64,000 nucleotides of DNA from the NCBI GenBank assembly GCA_023422775.1, contig JAFAGM010000031.1, forward strand, positions 1 to 64,000. The letters are read 5' to 3'. The DNA is from Pseudomonadota bacterium. GTDB taxonomy: Bacteria > Pseudomonadota > Alphaproteobacteria > Rhizobiales > Xanthobacteraceae. The position numbers were made by a program, and so were the translations under genes. Positions 54,116 to 63,796 of the stretch are shown piece after piece (position 1 is the stretch's first letter; each line of letters starts with the position of its first letter). Below the pieces are notes generated by a model. The model saw only the letters and a program-made list of their open reading frames with translations. It had not been told where the DNA came from and did not search any database.

Positions 54116-55654
54116 CGACGCGCGTCGTTGCAGCCAGGCTTTCGCGGCCGCGACATCGTCCGCCGTCAAATCGTGCCCGGCCCCGATCCGGCGAGCATCC
54201 AGGTCCACGCCTGCAGACCGCAGCCAGGCCTCGAGTGCGGGAGCATTCTGACCGTAGGGATCGCGGATGCCGGTCAGCATGAGAACCTCGGCACCGGTCA
54301 GGTCCGGCTCGGTCATCTCCTCGAGCGCCAGCATCGCACGTATCAGGATCGCACGGCGGATCAGGCCGGGATACAGAGCCATGACGGCAGCAGCGAAGTT
54401 CGCGCCATTCGAATAGCCGAGGAAGGTCATCCGGGCGCGATCCAGCCCGTAGCCTGCAATCGCGCCCTCAACGAAGGCGGCGAAGGCTTCGGCCTCCGAC
54501 CTTATATCCGCCTGATCGAAGGTCGTCATGGCCAGGCGGCGAAACCATCGCGCCACGCCCTCCTCATGGCTGCGCCCGCGCAGGCCGAGCAGCGTTGCAC
54601 GGGGGGCGATCCGGTGCGCCAGCGGCATCAGATCGGCTTCGTTCCCGCCCGTGCCATGCAACAGGACGATCGTGCTGCCGTCAGGATCGTCCGGAACATG
54701 GAAACGATGGACAAAAGGCAGGTCTCGCAACGGCAGCCGCTCCTCTCCCGGCAAAGCAAATTGCGGCAGCATCACCCGCACGTCCTCGGCACGGTCCGCA
54801 TCAACCGGCGGCACGAACAGGATCTCCCCCAGGCGCTCCAGAGGTTCGTCGACGGTAAGGCCCGGACCGTCCGTCGCCAGTTCCATCAATGTTCCGCCCG
54901 GCTCCCGCACATAGAGCGAGGTGAAATACTTCCGATCATGAAAGCTGGTCGGCGAGGCGTCGATCCGCGATAGCTCGGTCTCGGCGGCCCGGACAGCCGC
55001 CACATCCGGCGCGCGGAAGGCGACATGATCGGCCGTGCCTGTGCCCGGAATGCCGGGGACGTATCCCGTCGCGTCCCGGATATCGATGGCGTCGGTGTCC
55101 GAGTTCATGCGCCGAATGTTCGCCGGCACGGGACCAGGCCGATACCCGAACCGGGCGACGAAGGCCGCCGTCTCGTCGGGTTTGTCCGTCAGGATGGTAA
55201 CCGCGCGCAGTCTTCTGATCGCGCTCGCCGCATCACCCCAGGGTCTCGATGCCGGCAGGTCGACTCCGACCAGCTTGACGATCATCCCGTCGGGATCTTT
55301 CAACCGCAGAACTGACTCATCGAACTCGCGCACCGGACGCTCGACTGGCACGCGATGCTCTATCGCGCGGGTCAGCCACGCGCCTATGCTCGCAGCGGGG
55401 ACGGCGAACGCCATCTCCGCGACCTGGCCGTTACCCACCCGGCCTCGGGCACCGTCCTCCCAGACGAGAAAAGTCACCAGCGTGCCGGGGGAGCCTGCCG
55501 CGTCGCCGTAGAAGAGGTGGAGTTGCGTGCTGTCTTCATACCCGCCCGTGCGCTTCACCAGACGCAAGCCAAGAAAGCCGGCATAGAAATCGACATTCGC
55601 CTGCACGCGGCCCGTGATCAGCGTGACATGGTGAATGCCGGTGGTCATAGTCAT
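54098..55654 (-). CDS. Fusion of ring-cleaving dioxygenase (MhqO-like) and alpha/beta hydrolase (MhqD-like)
   Basis: 518 residues. Residues 1 to about 310 are two VOC modules of a ring-cleaving extradiol dioxygenase. Metal ligands are visible as H9 (GIHHVTL), H210 (TADHVAF) and E258 (LMELATD). From about 325 to the end there is a carboxylesterase/phospholipase-type hydrolase with the oxyanion region LLHGTGGNEADL, nucleophile S415 in GYSNGAN, D465 in GIRDPYG and H494 in GAGHDLT. In Bacillus these are separate genes, mhqO and mhqD, induced by quinones. The fused form should cleave and hydrolyse an aromatic diol or quinone adduct. It starts within the acetyl-CoA hydrolase stop (ATGA) and overlaps the convergent Kef gene. 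Confidence 0.88.
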   Translation of the reverse strand: MTMTTGIHHVTLITGRVQANVDFYAGFLGLRLVKRTGGYEDSTQLHLFYGDAAGSPGTLVTFLVWEDGARGRVGNGQVAEMAFAVPAASIGAWLTRAIEHRVPVERPVREFDESVLRLKDPDGMIVKLVGVDLPASRPWGDAASAIRRLRAVTILTDKPDETAAFVARFGYRPGPVPANIRRMNSDTDAIDIRDATGYVPGIPGTGTADHVAFRAPDVAAVRAAETELSRIDASPTSFHDRKYFTSLYVREPGGTLMELATDGPGLTVDEPLERLGEILFVPPVDADRAEDVRVMLPQFALPGEERLPLRDLPFVHRFHVPDDPDGSTIVLLHGTGGNEADLMPLAHRIAPRATLLGLRGRSHEEGVARWFRRLAMTTFDQADIRSEAEAFAAFVEGAIAGYGLDRARMTFLGYSNGANFAAAVMALYPGLIRRAILIRAMLALEEMTEPDLTGAEVLMLTGIRDPYGQNAPALEAWLRSAGVDLDARRIGAGHDLTADDVAAAKAWLQRRASSFPIA

Positions 55655-57516
55655 TCCTTACTTCCACTCCGCGCCAGCGCCGCATTGACCAGCGCGCGAT
55701 AGCCGCGCTCGGCAAAGGACTTCGGGCGGTCGAGCCCGAGCCGCGCCAGGCATTCGAGGGCACCGGCGTCCGGCGGCTGCGTCATCCCCTGCCACAGCAA
55801 TCCGGGCAGAGGCAGCCGGGTCCGCTGCGCGTCGCGAAGCAGTTGCAGGGCCGGAATCAGCCGTTGCTCGACCTCGGTAAAGTCCGTGCCGAACGGGAAT
55901 GACGGCAGCAGCCCGGCTTCGCGCGCGGGCTTCAAGGCCTGCGTGATCCGCTCCGGGAAATTCTCGCGACAGGCGCGCGGGATCTCGAAACCCTTCGCCA
56001 GCTTGCCGGCATCCTTGGCCATCTTCGCAAGCTCATCCTGGAAGCGCGAGTCCGTGATCTGCAGCATCGCCGCGATGGTCTCGGCGTCCGATTTTCCCCT
56101 GACGTCGGCGACGCCATATTCGGTGACGAACACGTCGCGCAGGTGCCGCGGGATAGTCTGGTGGGCGTAGCTCCAGCGGATGTTGGACTGCGTCTTCGCG
56201 CCCGCCTGCCGTGTCGCCTCCAACGCGAGGATCGACCGAGCGCCATGAAGCGCAAATGCCTGCGCCACGAAATTGTACTGGCCGCCGACGCCGCTCACGA
56301 CCTGGCCGTTTTCCAGGCCGTCGGAAACCGCAGCGCCCATCAGCGTCGCCATCATCGCGGTGTTGACGAAGCGCGCATCGACGCGGGCGCGGCGCTTGGC
56401 ATCTTCCTCGCCATGGAGCTGGTTGGTGAAGGACACCGGCATCATCTGGACCCGCACAAGTTGTTCGGCCGGCATCTCGCGCAGCGCGCGATAGAGCGAC
56501 TTCGGCCCCAGGAAAAAAGCGCCGTGCAGCATCACGCCATCGACTTCGCGCTTGAGGACTCCGGCATCGATCAGGCCGAGGAATGCCTCGATCAGCATTT
56601 CGCTGACACCGTAAAGGCCCTTCTCGAACCGTCCGGTTTCCAGCGCAGATCCCTGTTCGGCCGCGGGCGCGAGCCGCTTCATGATGGCATGGAACTGCGC
56701 GTTGTCGCGATGACGGACGATCAACCCCTGCGCCAGCGCGTCGCCGACCTGGCCGATGCCGATCTGCAGCGTGCCGCCATCGGGCACCAGGCCGGCGGCA
56801 TGGAGCCCGATTGCGTATCTGCTGTCGCTGACCGGCTCGGCCGGCGGTGCAAACAGCGGAAAGTCGGTCTCCGCACTGTCCAGCACCGCGGAAAATTCAT
56901 CTGCCCCGAGATCACCGGGGCCGGGCATGAACGGCAGTTCGGAATTCACCTGCCCGATCAGCCTGAACGACGCACGGCCTTCGCGGCGGGCGCGCAGGAT
57001 GTCGAGCGTGGTGTCGGTGTTGCAGCTCAGGCTGTAGCGGGGCACGCCGTCGACGACACGTTTCGCCACCAGTTGAGCGACGACGTTGAGTCCGCGCGTC
57101 AGAAGATAATCGGCCGCGTGGGTATAGTTTGCCGAAATGTAGTTTTGCTGCGCGTACGGCACCCGCAGCCACTTGCCGGCCAGAAAGAAAAACTCGACCA
57201 CGCTGATGTTCGGCGGCAGTTCGCCCTTATGCAACGCGGTGGCATAGGTCAGATCGGGATAGCCGCCGAACAGCCGGTCGATCACCGGGCCGATGAAGCG
57301 CCGTTCGAGCAGGCTCGAGGGCCTGGGCTTCTCCAGCGTCAGCGCGGAAAAGAACGTCAGGTTGATCGTGCGATCGGCCACGGCGCGGGCATACAGCGCG
57401 TTGATGACGTGATTGGCCTTGCCGAGCCCGAGCGGCAAGCCGACCACGAGGCTGGTCCCGACGTCGCGGATGATATCCTCCGCGATCGCCTCGGGGTCAG
57501 AAAACAATTTCGGCAT
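55651..57516 (-). CDS. Acetyl-CoA hydrolase/transferase family protein
   Basis: 621 residues from the ATG at 57516 (MPKLFSDPEAIAEDII); an ATG at 57534 is equally possible and adds six residues. It has the two-domain class I CoA-transferase fold, with GLPLGLGKANHVINALYAR in the first part and, in the second, the family segment GVGGQYNFVAQAFALHGARS. Members move CoA between acids or hydrolyse acetyl-CoA. This long form resembles uncharacterised members, and the acid partner is unknown. It overlaps the dioxygenase-hydrolase fusion by four bases and is first of the two-gene operon. Confidence 0.87.
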   Translation of the reverse strand: MPKLFSDPEAIAEDIIRDVGTSLVVGLPLGLGKANHVINALYARAVADRTINLTFFSALTLEKPRPSSLLERRFIGPVIDRLFGGYPDLTYATALHKGELPPNISVVEFFFLAGKWLRVPYAQQNYISANYTHAADYLLTRGLNVVAQLVAKRVVDGVPRYSLSCNTDTTLDILRARREGRASFRLIGQVNSELPFMPGPGDLGADEFSAVLDSAETDFPLFAPPAEPVSDSRYAIGLHAAGLVPDGGTLQIGIGQVGDALAQGLIVRHRDNAQFHAIMKRLAPAAEQGSALETGRFEKGLYGVSEMLIEAFLGLIDAGVLKREVDGVMLHGAFFLGPKSLYRALREMPAEQLVRVQMMPVSFTNQLHGEEDAKRRARVDARFVNTAMMATLMGAAVSDGLENGQVVSGVGGQYNFVAQAFALHGARSILALEATRQAGAKTQSNIRWSYAHQTIPRHLRDVFVTEYGVADVRGKSDAETIAAMLQITDSRFQDELAKMAKDAGKLAKGFEIPRACRENFPERITQALKPAREAGLLPSFPFGTDFTEVEQRLIPALQLLRDAQRTRLPLPGLLWQGMTQPPDAGALECLARLGLDRPKSFAERGYRALVNAALARSGSKE

Positions 57517-57861
57517 CGAATGCAAACCCGGCATAGCTTGACAGCCAACCGTCCTGGAATCGGACGCCAGCCATGCGAGTGCTATAGCGCATTTTTCGCG
57601 GATGTTCGTCTGTGACGAACCGGCAACAGCCAAGCACCGATTTCCACCAAATTAATGCATTGATGTCGCGCGGCGGTTTGCCTGTGGCGACGCCTGCCCC
57701 TAAACAGGTAGACGACTGGAGTCGTCGGCGGGGGCGCGGACGGACGACGCATGATCCTGAGCGGCACGGGCTGTTCCGCAAAGGTCGTGCCCAAAGCGAG
57801 TAGATGGGGCGGGATGGCTCGAAATCGAACTATCACGTTCATGTGTTGACTACGGGATCAA
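57517..57861. other. Divergent region between the CoA-hydrolase and tolC genes
   Basis: 345 bases. It contains a short perfect palindrome GACGACTGGAGTCGTC at 57711-57726, a possible operator, without a neighbouring regulator gene. The tolC-proximal part (CTATCACGTTCATGTGTTGAC) may include its promoter. No EcfG or CtrA motif and no gene is seen. Confidence 0.4.
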
Positions 57862-59280
57862 ATGACTAAACGTGCCGCTACGGTTGGCGACATTGGATGG
57901 CACGTGCTTCGACCGGGCATCTGCCTTGCGGTAGCAAGCTGCGTCGCGTTCGCAGCGCCGGGCGCGCGTGCTGAAAGCCTCCCCGAGGCGCTGGTCAAAG
58001 CCTACCAGACCAACCCGCAGCTCAATGCGGAACGGGCGCGTCAGCGCGCCACCGACGAGAACGTGCCGCAGGCGCTGTCGGGCTACCGGCCGCAGATCAT
58101 CGCCGGTCTCTCCGCCGGCCTTCAGTCGGTGCGGAACCTGCTGCCGGACAACACGATCCAGTCGGCAAACCTGAAACCCTGGACCGTCGGCGTGACAGTG
58201 ACGCAGACGCTGTTCAACGGCTTCAAGACCGCCAACAGCGTGCGCGCGGCTGAACTGCAGGTGCAATCCGGCCGCGAGGCCCTGCGCAACGTCGGCCAGG
58301 GTGTGCTGCTCGACGCGGTCACCGTCTACACGAATGTTCTCGCCAACCAGTCGCTGGTCGAGGCGCAGCGCGCCAACGTCGCATTCCTGCAGGAAACGCT
58401 CGCCATCACCCAGAAGCGACTGAACGCCGGCGACGTCACCCCGACCGACACCGCGCAGGCCGAGGCTCGCCTGAGCCGCGGTCGCGCCGATCTGAATGCC
58501 GCCGAGGTCAATCTCGCCGTCAGCCAGGCGACTTACGCCCAGGTGATCGGCAACGCGCCCACCTCGCTGCGCCCCGCCGAAAGCGTCGACCGCCTTCTGC
58601 CGCGCAGCCGCGACGACGCCACCGGCCTCGCCTTCCGGCAACACCCGGCGGTAATGGCGGCGAGCTACGATTTCGACGTCGCGACGACATCGATCCGCGT
58701 CGCCGAAAGCAGCCTGATGCCGACGATCACGCTGCAGGGCAGCGCCAGCCGCAGCAGGCAGTCCGACCCCACACTCGGCAGCGCAGGAACCGACCAGGCT
58801 TCGATCACCGGCCAGCTTACGCAGCCGATCTACGATGGCGGCATGGCTGCTTCGCAAACCCGGCAGGCCAAGGAAATCGCAAGCCAGAGCCGCCAGGTGC
58901 TCGATCAGTTCCGTGCCCAGGCCCGGACGGCTGCAGTCGGCGCCTGGGTCGCCAATGAGGGGGCCAAGGTCACGGTCACCGCATCCGAATCAGAAGTGCG
59001 TGCCGCCACCGTCGCCCTCGAGGGCGTGCAGCGCGAAGCCACAGGTGGCCAGCGCACCACAGTCGACGTGCTGAACGCGTCGCAGGACCTGATTTTGGCC
59101 AAGGCGCGGCTGATCGGCGCGCAGCGCGACCGCGTGATCGCATCCTACACCCTGCTCAGCGCGATCGGCCGGCTCGACGTCAAGACGCTCGGCCTCAAAA
59201 CGCCCGACTATCTGCCTGAGGTGCACTACCACCAGGTGCGCGACGCGTGGCACGGCCTTCGCACGCCATCGGGGCAGTAG
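57862..59280 (+). CDS. tolC: TolC-family outer membrane channel protein
   Basis: 472 residues starting MTKRAATVGDIGWHVLRPGI, with a signal region and cleavage near ARA-ES. Two repeats of the outer membrane efflux fold are seen: SLPEALVKAYQTNPQLNAER and, in the second half, ITGQLTQPIYDGGMAASQTR. TolC trimers form the outer channel for type I secretion and for RND or MFS pumps. The sequence resembles TolC of type I systems. It converges with an RND pump and adaptor, with 135 bases between, so it could be their outer partner though it is not in the same transcript. Confidence 0.92.
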   Translation: MTKRAATVGDIGWHVLRPGICLAVASCVAFAAPGARAESLPEALVKAYQTNPQLNAERARQRATDENVPQALSGYRPQIIAGLSAGLQSVRNLLPDNTIQSANLKPWTVGVTVTQTLFNGFKTANSVRAAELQVQSGREALRNVGQGVLLDAVTVYTNVLANQSLVEAQRANVAFLQETLAITQKRLNAGDVTPTDTAQAEARLSRGRADLNAAEVNLAVSQATYAQVIGNAPTSLRPAESVDRLLPRSRDDATGLAFRQHPAVMAASYDFDVATTSIRVAESSLMPTITLQGSASRSRQSDPTLGSAGTDQASITGQLTQPIYDGGMAASQTRQAKEIASQSRQVLDQFRAQARTAAVGAWVANEGAKVTVTASESEVRAATVALEGVQREATGGQRTTVDVLNASQDLILAKARLIGAQRDRVIASYTLLSAIGRLDVKTLGLKTPDYLPEVHYHQVRDAWHGLRTPSGQ

Positions 59281-59415
59281 TCGCCGGTCTTCGCACCACG
59301 TTGACCGCGCGCCAATCAAGCCGGCCGAGCAAGCCCTCGATCTCCGAGCACTGCTGCCGTCGGAGACGGGGCTGCCAGGACCTGAAGTTTACCGCAGCGA
59401 TTTCCGGATCTCTTC

Positions 59416-62400
59416 TCATCGCGCCCGGCGCGAGAACACCGAGATCAGCACCGGCAGCGTCACCAGAATCACGATCGGCGCCAGCATCATGCCGGTGACG
59501 ACCACGATCGCCAGCGGCTTTTGCACCTGCGAGCCGATCCCTTCCGAGAGCGCCGCGGGCAACAGCCCGACACCCGCCACCATGCAGGTCATCAGCACCG
59601 GCCGCAACTGCAGTTCGCCGGCGCGGATCACCGCGCGCATCCGCTCATAGCCTTCGTCGATCAGCTGGTTGTACTGCGACAGGATGAGGATGCCGTTCAT
59701 GACGGCGATGCCGAACAACGCGATGAAGCCGATCGCCGCCGACACGCTGAAGGGAATGCCGGTGATCAACAGCCCGAGCACGCCGCCGAAGATCGCCATC
59801 GGGATCACGCTCATGGCGAGCAGGGTGTCGACGATGGAGCCGAAATTGAAGAACAGCAGCACGCCGATCAGGGCCAGGCTGATCGGCACCACGATCGACA
59901 GCCGCTTGATGGCGTCCTGCAGATTGCCGAACTCGCCGACCCATTCGATCCGCGAGCCCGCCGGCAACTGCACTTGCGCTCCGACCTTCTCCTGCGCCTC
60001 CTGAATGGCGCTGCCGAGGTCGCGGTTGCGGACCGAGAACTTGATGGGGAGATAGCGCTCCTGCTGCTCGCGGTAAATATAGGCGGCGCCCGAGATCAGG
60101 TTGATCGAGGCGACCTCGCTGAGCGGGATCTGGGTAATGGCGCCGCCCTGCCCCGCCACGCCGATTCGCAGGTTATGGATGGCCTCGGCACTCTTGCGGT
60201 ATTCAGGCGCAAGCCGGACGATGATCGGGAAGTGCCGGTCGCTGCCGGGTTCATACAGGTCGCCGGCGCTGTCGCCGCCGACCGCGACCTTGATGGTGGC
60301 GTTGATGTCGCCCGGCGACAGGCCGTAGCGGGCGGCCCGCGCGCGGTCGACGTCGATCTGGATGGTCGGCTGGCCCAGCGAGGTGAACACCGCAAGGTCG
60401 GTGACGCCCTGCACCGTGGCCAGGACCGACTTGATCTTGTTGGCGGTGTCGGTCAGCGCCTGCAGATCGTTGCCGTAGAGCTTGATCGAGTTCTCGCCCT
60501 TCACGCCGGAGACCGCCTCCGAGACGTTGTCCTGCAGATATTGCGAGAAGTTGAACTCGACGCCCGGAAACTTGTCCTGCAACTGGCCAAGCAATTCCGC
60601 GGTCAATTCGTCCTTGTCGCGGCTACCGGGCCATTCCGAGATCGGCTTCAGGGGTGCGAAGAATTCGGCATTGAAGAGGCCGGCGGCATCGGTGCCGTCG
60701 TCCGGACGGCCGTGCTGCGACACCACCGATTCCACTTCGGGCCGGCTGCGGATCAGTCTCCGCATTTCGTTGACGTAGGCGTTGCCCTCCTGCAGCGAGA
60801 TGGTCGGCGGCAGCGTGGCGCGAATCCACAGGTTGCCCTCCTCGAGCTTGGGCAGGAATTCCAGACCCAACAGCCGCGCGCCAATAACGGTCAGCACAAC
60901 GAGGCCGACGCTGAGGCCAATGACCGGTTTTCGATTATCTACGGCCCAATTTAGCATCGGCATGTAGAGCCGGTGCAATTGCCGCATGATCCAGGTCTCA
61001 GTTTCCTCCACGTGCGAAGGTAAAATCAGCGCGCTTAGCGCGGGCGTGATCGTAAAGGTCGCGATCAGGCCGCCGGCCAGCGCGTAGGCATAGGTGCGCG
61101 CCATCGGCCCGAAGATGTTGCCCTCGACGCCGCTCAGCGTGAACAGCGGCAGGAAGGCTGCGATGATGATGGCGGCGGCAAAGAAGATCGAACGCGACAC
61201 GTCGGCCGACGCCGACATGATGGCGTGGCTTTTCATCCCCATCGTGGTGTCGAAGGAAATGTGGCTGCGCTCGGCTTCCGAGAGCGCGGTCGTCTGGGTG
61301 AGCCTTCTGAAGATCGCCTCTACCATGATCACGGTGGCATCGACGATCAGGCCGAAATCGATCGCGCCGACCGACAGCAGGTTGGCGGATTCGCCGCGCA
61401 GCACGAGGATGATGACGGCAAAGAACAGCGCAAACGGAATCGTGGCGCCAACGATCAGCGCGCTGCGGAGGTCGCCGAGGAACAGCCACTGCAACAGCAC
61501 GATCAGGATGATCCCGACCACCATGTTGTGCAGCACCGTGTGGGTGGTGATGTCGATCAGGTCCTTGCGGTCGTAGATCCGTTCGATCTTCACGCCGGGC
61601 GGCAGGATCGAGGAATTATTGATCTCGTGAACGAGCTTATCGACCCGGGCAATCGTCGGCGAACTCTGCTCGCCGCGCCGCATCAGCACGATGCCCTGCA
61701 CGATGTCGTCGTCCTGGTCGAGGCCGGCGATGCCGAGCCGCGGCTTCTCGCCGATCGTGACCTGGGCGACGTCGCGCACCAGCACCGGGTTGCCGCCCGA
61801 CTGCGACAGCATGGTGTTGTTCAGATCGTCGATCGAACGGATCAGGCCGACGCCGCGCACCACGGCGGATTGCGCCCCGATATTGACGGTGTTGCCGCCG
61901 ACATTGATGTTGGCGTTTGCGACCGCCTGCAGCACTTGCGGCAGCGTCAGCCCGTTGGCGACCAGCTTGTTGAAGTCGACCTGCAGTTCATAGGTCTTGG
62001 TCTTGCCGCCCCAGCCGGTGACGTCGATCACGCCCGGCACGGCGCGGAAGCGGCGCTGCAACACCCAGTCCTGCAGCGTCTTGAGGTCGAGGACGCTGTA
62101 GTTCGGCGGCCCCTTCAAGCGGTAACGGAAGATTTCGCCGGTCGGGCTCAGCGGCGAAATGCCCGGCTGAACGTTGCCCGGCAGCGGCCCAAGCTGCGAC
62201 AGCCGGTTCAGCACCTGCTGCAGCGCCTCATCGTAGGTGTAGTCGAAGGAGAACTGCAGTTTGACGTCGGACAGGCCGTAAAGCGAGATGGTGCGGATGG
62301 TGCGCAGGTTCTTGATGCCGGCGACCTGGGTCTCGATCGGGATCGTGATGTAGCGCTCGATCTCCTCCGACGACAGCCCCGGGCTTTGCGTCACGATGTC

Positions 62401-62538
62401 GACCATCGGCGGGGTCGGATCGGGATAGGCCTCGATGTTGAGCTGCTTGAATGCGAGCAGGCCGCCGATGATCACGGCGACGAACATGCCGACCATCAAA
62501 TAGCGGCGGCTGACTGCTAGGGCTACCAGGCGATCCAT
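59416..62538 (-). CDS. RND efflux pump permease, heavy-metal efflux (CzcA/CusA) class
   Basis: 1040 residues. Inner-membrane proton antiporter of the HME-RND family with the usual twelve helices and two large periplasmic loops. The fourth helix has D394-FGLIVD400-ATVIMVE407, the acidic triad of metal pumps. Other blocks are AYPDPTPPMVDIVTQ-type start residues and YALAGGLIATFTITPALSAL. The C-terminus ends TLPVLISVFSRRAR. The substrate (zinc, cobalt, cadmium, copper or something else) cannot be read from the sequence. It follows the adaptor gene by 25 bases. Confidence 0.93.
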   Translation of the reverse strand: MDRLVALAVSRRYLMVGMFVAVIIGGLLAFKQLNIEAYPDPTPPMVDIVTQSPGLSSEEIERYITIPIETQVAGIKNLRTIRTISLYGLSDVKLQFSFDYTYDEALQQVLNRLSQLGPLPGNVQPGISPLSPTGEIFRYRLKGPPNYSVLDLKTLQDWVLQRRFRAVPGVIDVTGWGGKTKTYELQVDFNKLVANGLTLPQVLQAVANANINVGGNTVNIGAQSAVVRGVGLIRSIDDLNNTMLSQSGGNPVLVRDVAQVTIGEKPRLGIAGLDQDDDIVQGIVLMRRGEQSSPTIARVDKLVHEINNSSILPPGVKIERIYDRKDLIDITTHTVLHNMVVGIILIVLLQWLFLGDLRSALIVGATIPFALFFAVIILVLRGESANLLSVGAIDFGLIVDATVIMVEAIFRRLTQTTALSEAERSHISFDTTMGMKSHAIMSASADVSRSIFFAAAIIIAAFLPLFTLSGVEGNIFGPMARTYAYALAGGLIATFTITPALSALILPSHVEETETWIMRQLHRLYMPMLNWAVDNRKPVIGLSVGLVVLTVIGARLLGLEFLPKLEEGNLWIRATLPPTISLQEGNAYVNEMRRLIRSRPEVESVVSQHGRPDDGTDAAGLFNAEFFAPLKPISEWPGSRDKDELTAELLGQLQDKFPGVEFNFSQYLQDNVSEAVSGVKGENSIKLYGNDLQALTDTANKIKSVLATVQGVTDLAVFTSLGQPTIQIDVDRARAARYGLSPGDINATIKVAVGGDSAGDLYEPGSDRHFPIIVRLAPEYRKSAEAIHNLRIGVAGQGGAITQIPLSEVASINLISGAAYIYREQQERYLPIKFSVRNRDLGSAIQEAQEKVGAQVQLPAGSRIEWVGEFGNLQDAIKRLSIVVPISLALIGVLLFFNFGSIVDTLLAMSVIPMAIFGGVLGLLITGIPFSVSAAIGFIALFGIAVMNGILILSQYNQLIDEGYERMRAVIRAGELQLRPVLMTCMVAGVGLLPAALSEGIGSQVQKPLAIVVVTGMMLAPIVILVTLPVLISVFSRRAR

Positions 62539-62563
62539 TCAAACCGGCGCTTTCAAATGGAGG

Positions 62564-63796
62564 TCAGCTGCCGGAGGCGGCGCGATCGATGAACAGGCTA
62601 CCCTTGGTGACGATCTGCTCGCCGGGCCTGAGATTGCCGACCACCTCGACCAGGTCGCCGTTGGTGAGGCCAGGCTTGATCTGGCGCAGTTCGATCGACT
62701 TGTCCTCGCGCGCGACCCAGATGCGGACCTGGTCGCCCTCGTAGATCAGCGCCTGCTTCGGCACGCCGACCGCCGGATGATCGCTGGCCGAATAAATGGT
62801 GACATTGGCGAACATCTCCGGCTTCAAGAGGCCCTTGTTGTTGTCGATGGTGGCGCGCACCATGAGCCGGCGCGTGGTTGGATCGATGGCGGTCGCAACG
62901 TAGTTGAGCCGTGCCGGAATCGTCCGGCCCGGCAGCGCCAGCACGTTGAACGTCACCTCCTGCCCGACCGCGATGTTGGCGCTATCGGTCTCGCGGACGA
63001 AAGCCGTCAGCCACACCGTGGAGAGATCGCCGATCACGTAGACGGGGTCGCTGGCGCCGGCGGTGACATACTGGCCGGGGCCGATCTTGCGCTGGACCAC
63101 GGTGCCGGCGATCGGCGCGAAGATGGTGGTCTCCGGATTGATGCTGCGCTTTTCCTGGAAGGTCGCGATGTCCTCGTCGGTGAGGCCGAGAATGCGCAAT
63201 TTGTTGCGCGCCGCCTCCATCGCCGTCTGCGACGAGCGCATGTCGTTTTCCGCCTGGATCAGCGTCGCCTGGCTCTGCTGGTAGTCCTTCAGCGGAACGG
63301 CCTTGCCCTCGAACAGGTCCTTGGCGCGGGTGCCCTGCAATTGCGCGAGATCGAGCGCGGACTTCGCCTTGTTCATGGCGGCCATCGCGGCGATGAAATC
63401 GTTTTGCGCCTGAACGGTGTCGGGGGCCTCGATCACGAACAGCGGCTGGCCCTTGGCGACTGTGTCACCCGGCCGCGCCAGAACCCTGGTGACCCGGCCG
63501 GCATAGGGAGAGAACACCGGCGTCGAGCGGTCCTCATCGATTGCGATCTTGCCTTCGGTGACATGCTCGGCCCGGAACGCCAGTTCGGTGACCGGCTGGA
63601 TGGTCAGGCTCGCCCATTCCGCAGGACTCGGCGTGTAGCGGCTCAGCCCCTTGCGCGACTGGCTGGAGACTTCCGAATGTCCGCGCTTGGTGCCGGCGAG
63701 CGGGACGAAGCCGTAGGCGGCCGCCCCGGCCAACGCCAGCAGCGCCGCCGCCACGATCCATTTCCCTCGGCTAACCATCTGCAATCGCTGGATCAT
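62564..63796 (-). CDS. RND efflux periplasmic adaptor (CusB/CzcB-like)
   Basis: 410 residues from the ATG at 63796 (MIQRLQMVSRGKWIVAAALL); an ATG at 63778 is the alternative. An N-terminal anchor helix leads to a lipoyl-like hairpin (GRVTRVLARPGDTVAKGQPL), a long helical hairpin (IAAMAAMNKAKSALDLAQLQ, LKDYQQSQATLIQAENDMRS) and beta-barrel domains (NPETTIFAPIAGTVVQRKIG). No metal-binding Met or His cluster is seen at the N-terminus, unlike CusB. It is first in the operon with the RND permease and should link it to a TolC-type channel. Confidence 0.9.
   Translation of the reverse strand: MIQRLQMVSRGKWIVAAALLALAGAAAYGFVPLAGTKRGHSEVSSQSRKGLSRYTPSPAEWASLTIQPVTELAFRAEHVTEGKIAIDEDRSTPVFSPYAGRVTRVLARPGDTVAKGQPLFVIEAPDTVQAQNDFIAAMAAMNKAKSALDLAQLQGTRAKDLFEGKAVPLKDYQQSQATLIQAENDMRSSQTAMEAARNKLRILGLTDEDIATFQEKRSINPETTIFAPIAGTVVQRKIGPGQYVTAGASDPVYVIGDLSTVWLTAFVRETDSANIAVGQEVTFNVLALPGRTIPARLNYVATAIDPTTRRLMVRATIDNNKGLLKPEMFANVTIYSASDHPAVGVPKQALIYEGDQVRIWVAREDKSIELRQIKPGLTNGDLVEVVGNLRPGEQIVTKGSLFIDRAASGS

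Noticed and set aside
57711..57726. Palindrome GACGACTGGAGTCGTC as a regulator operator
   Set aside because: No regulator gene nearby and no second copy in the window; kept only as a note in the region entry.
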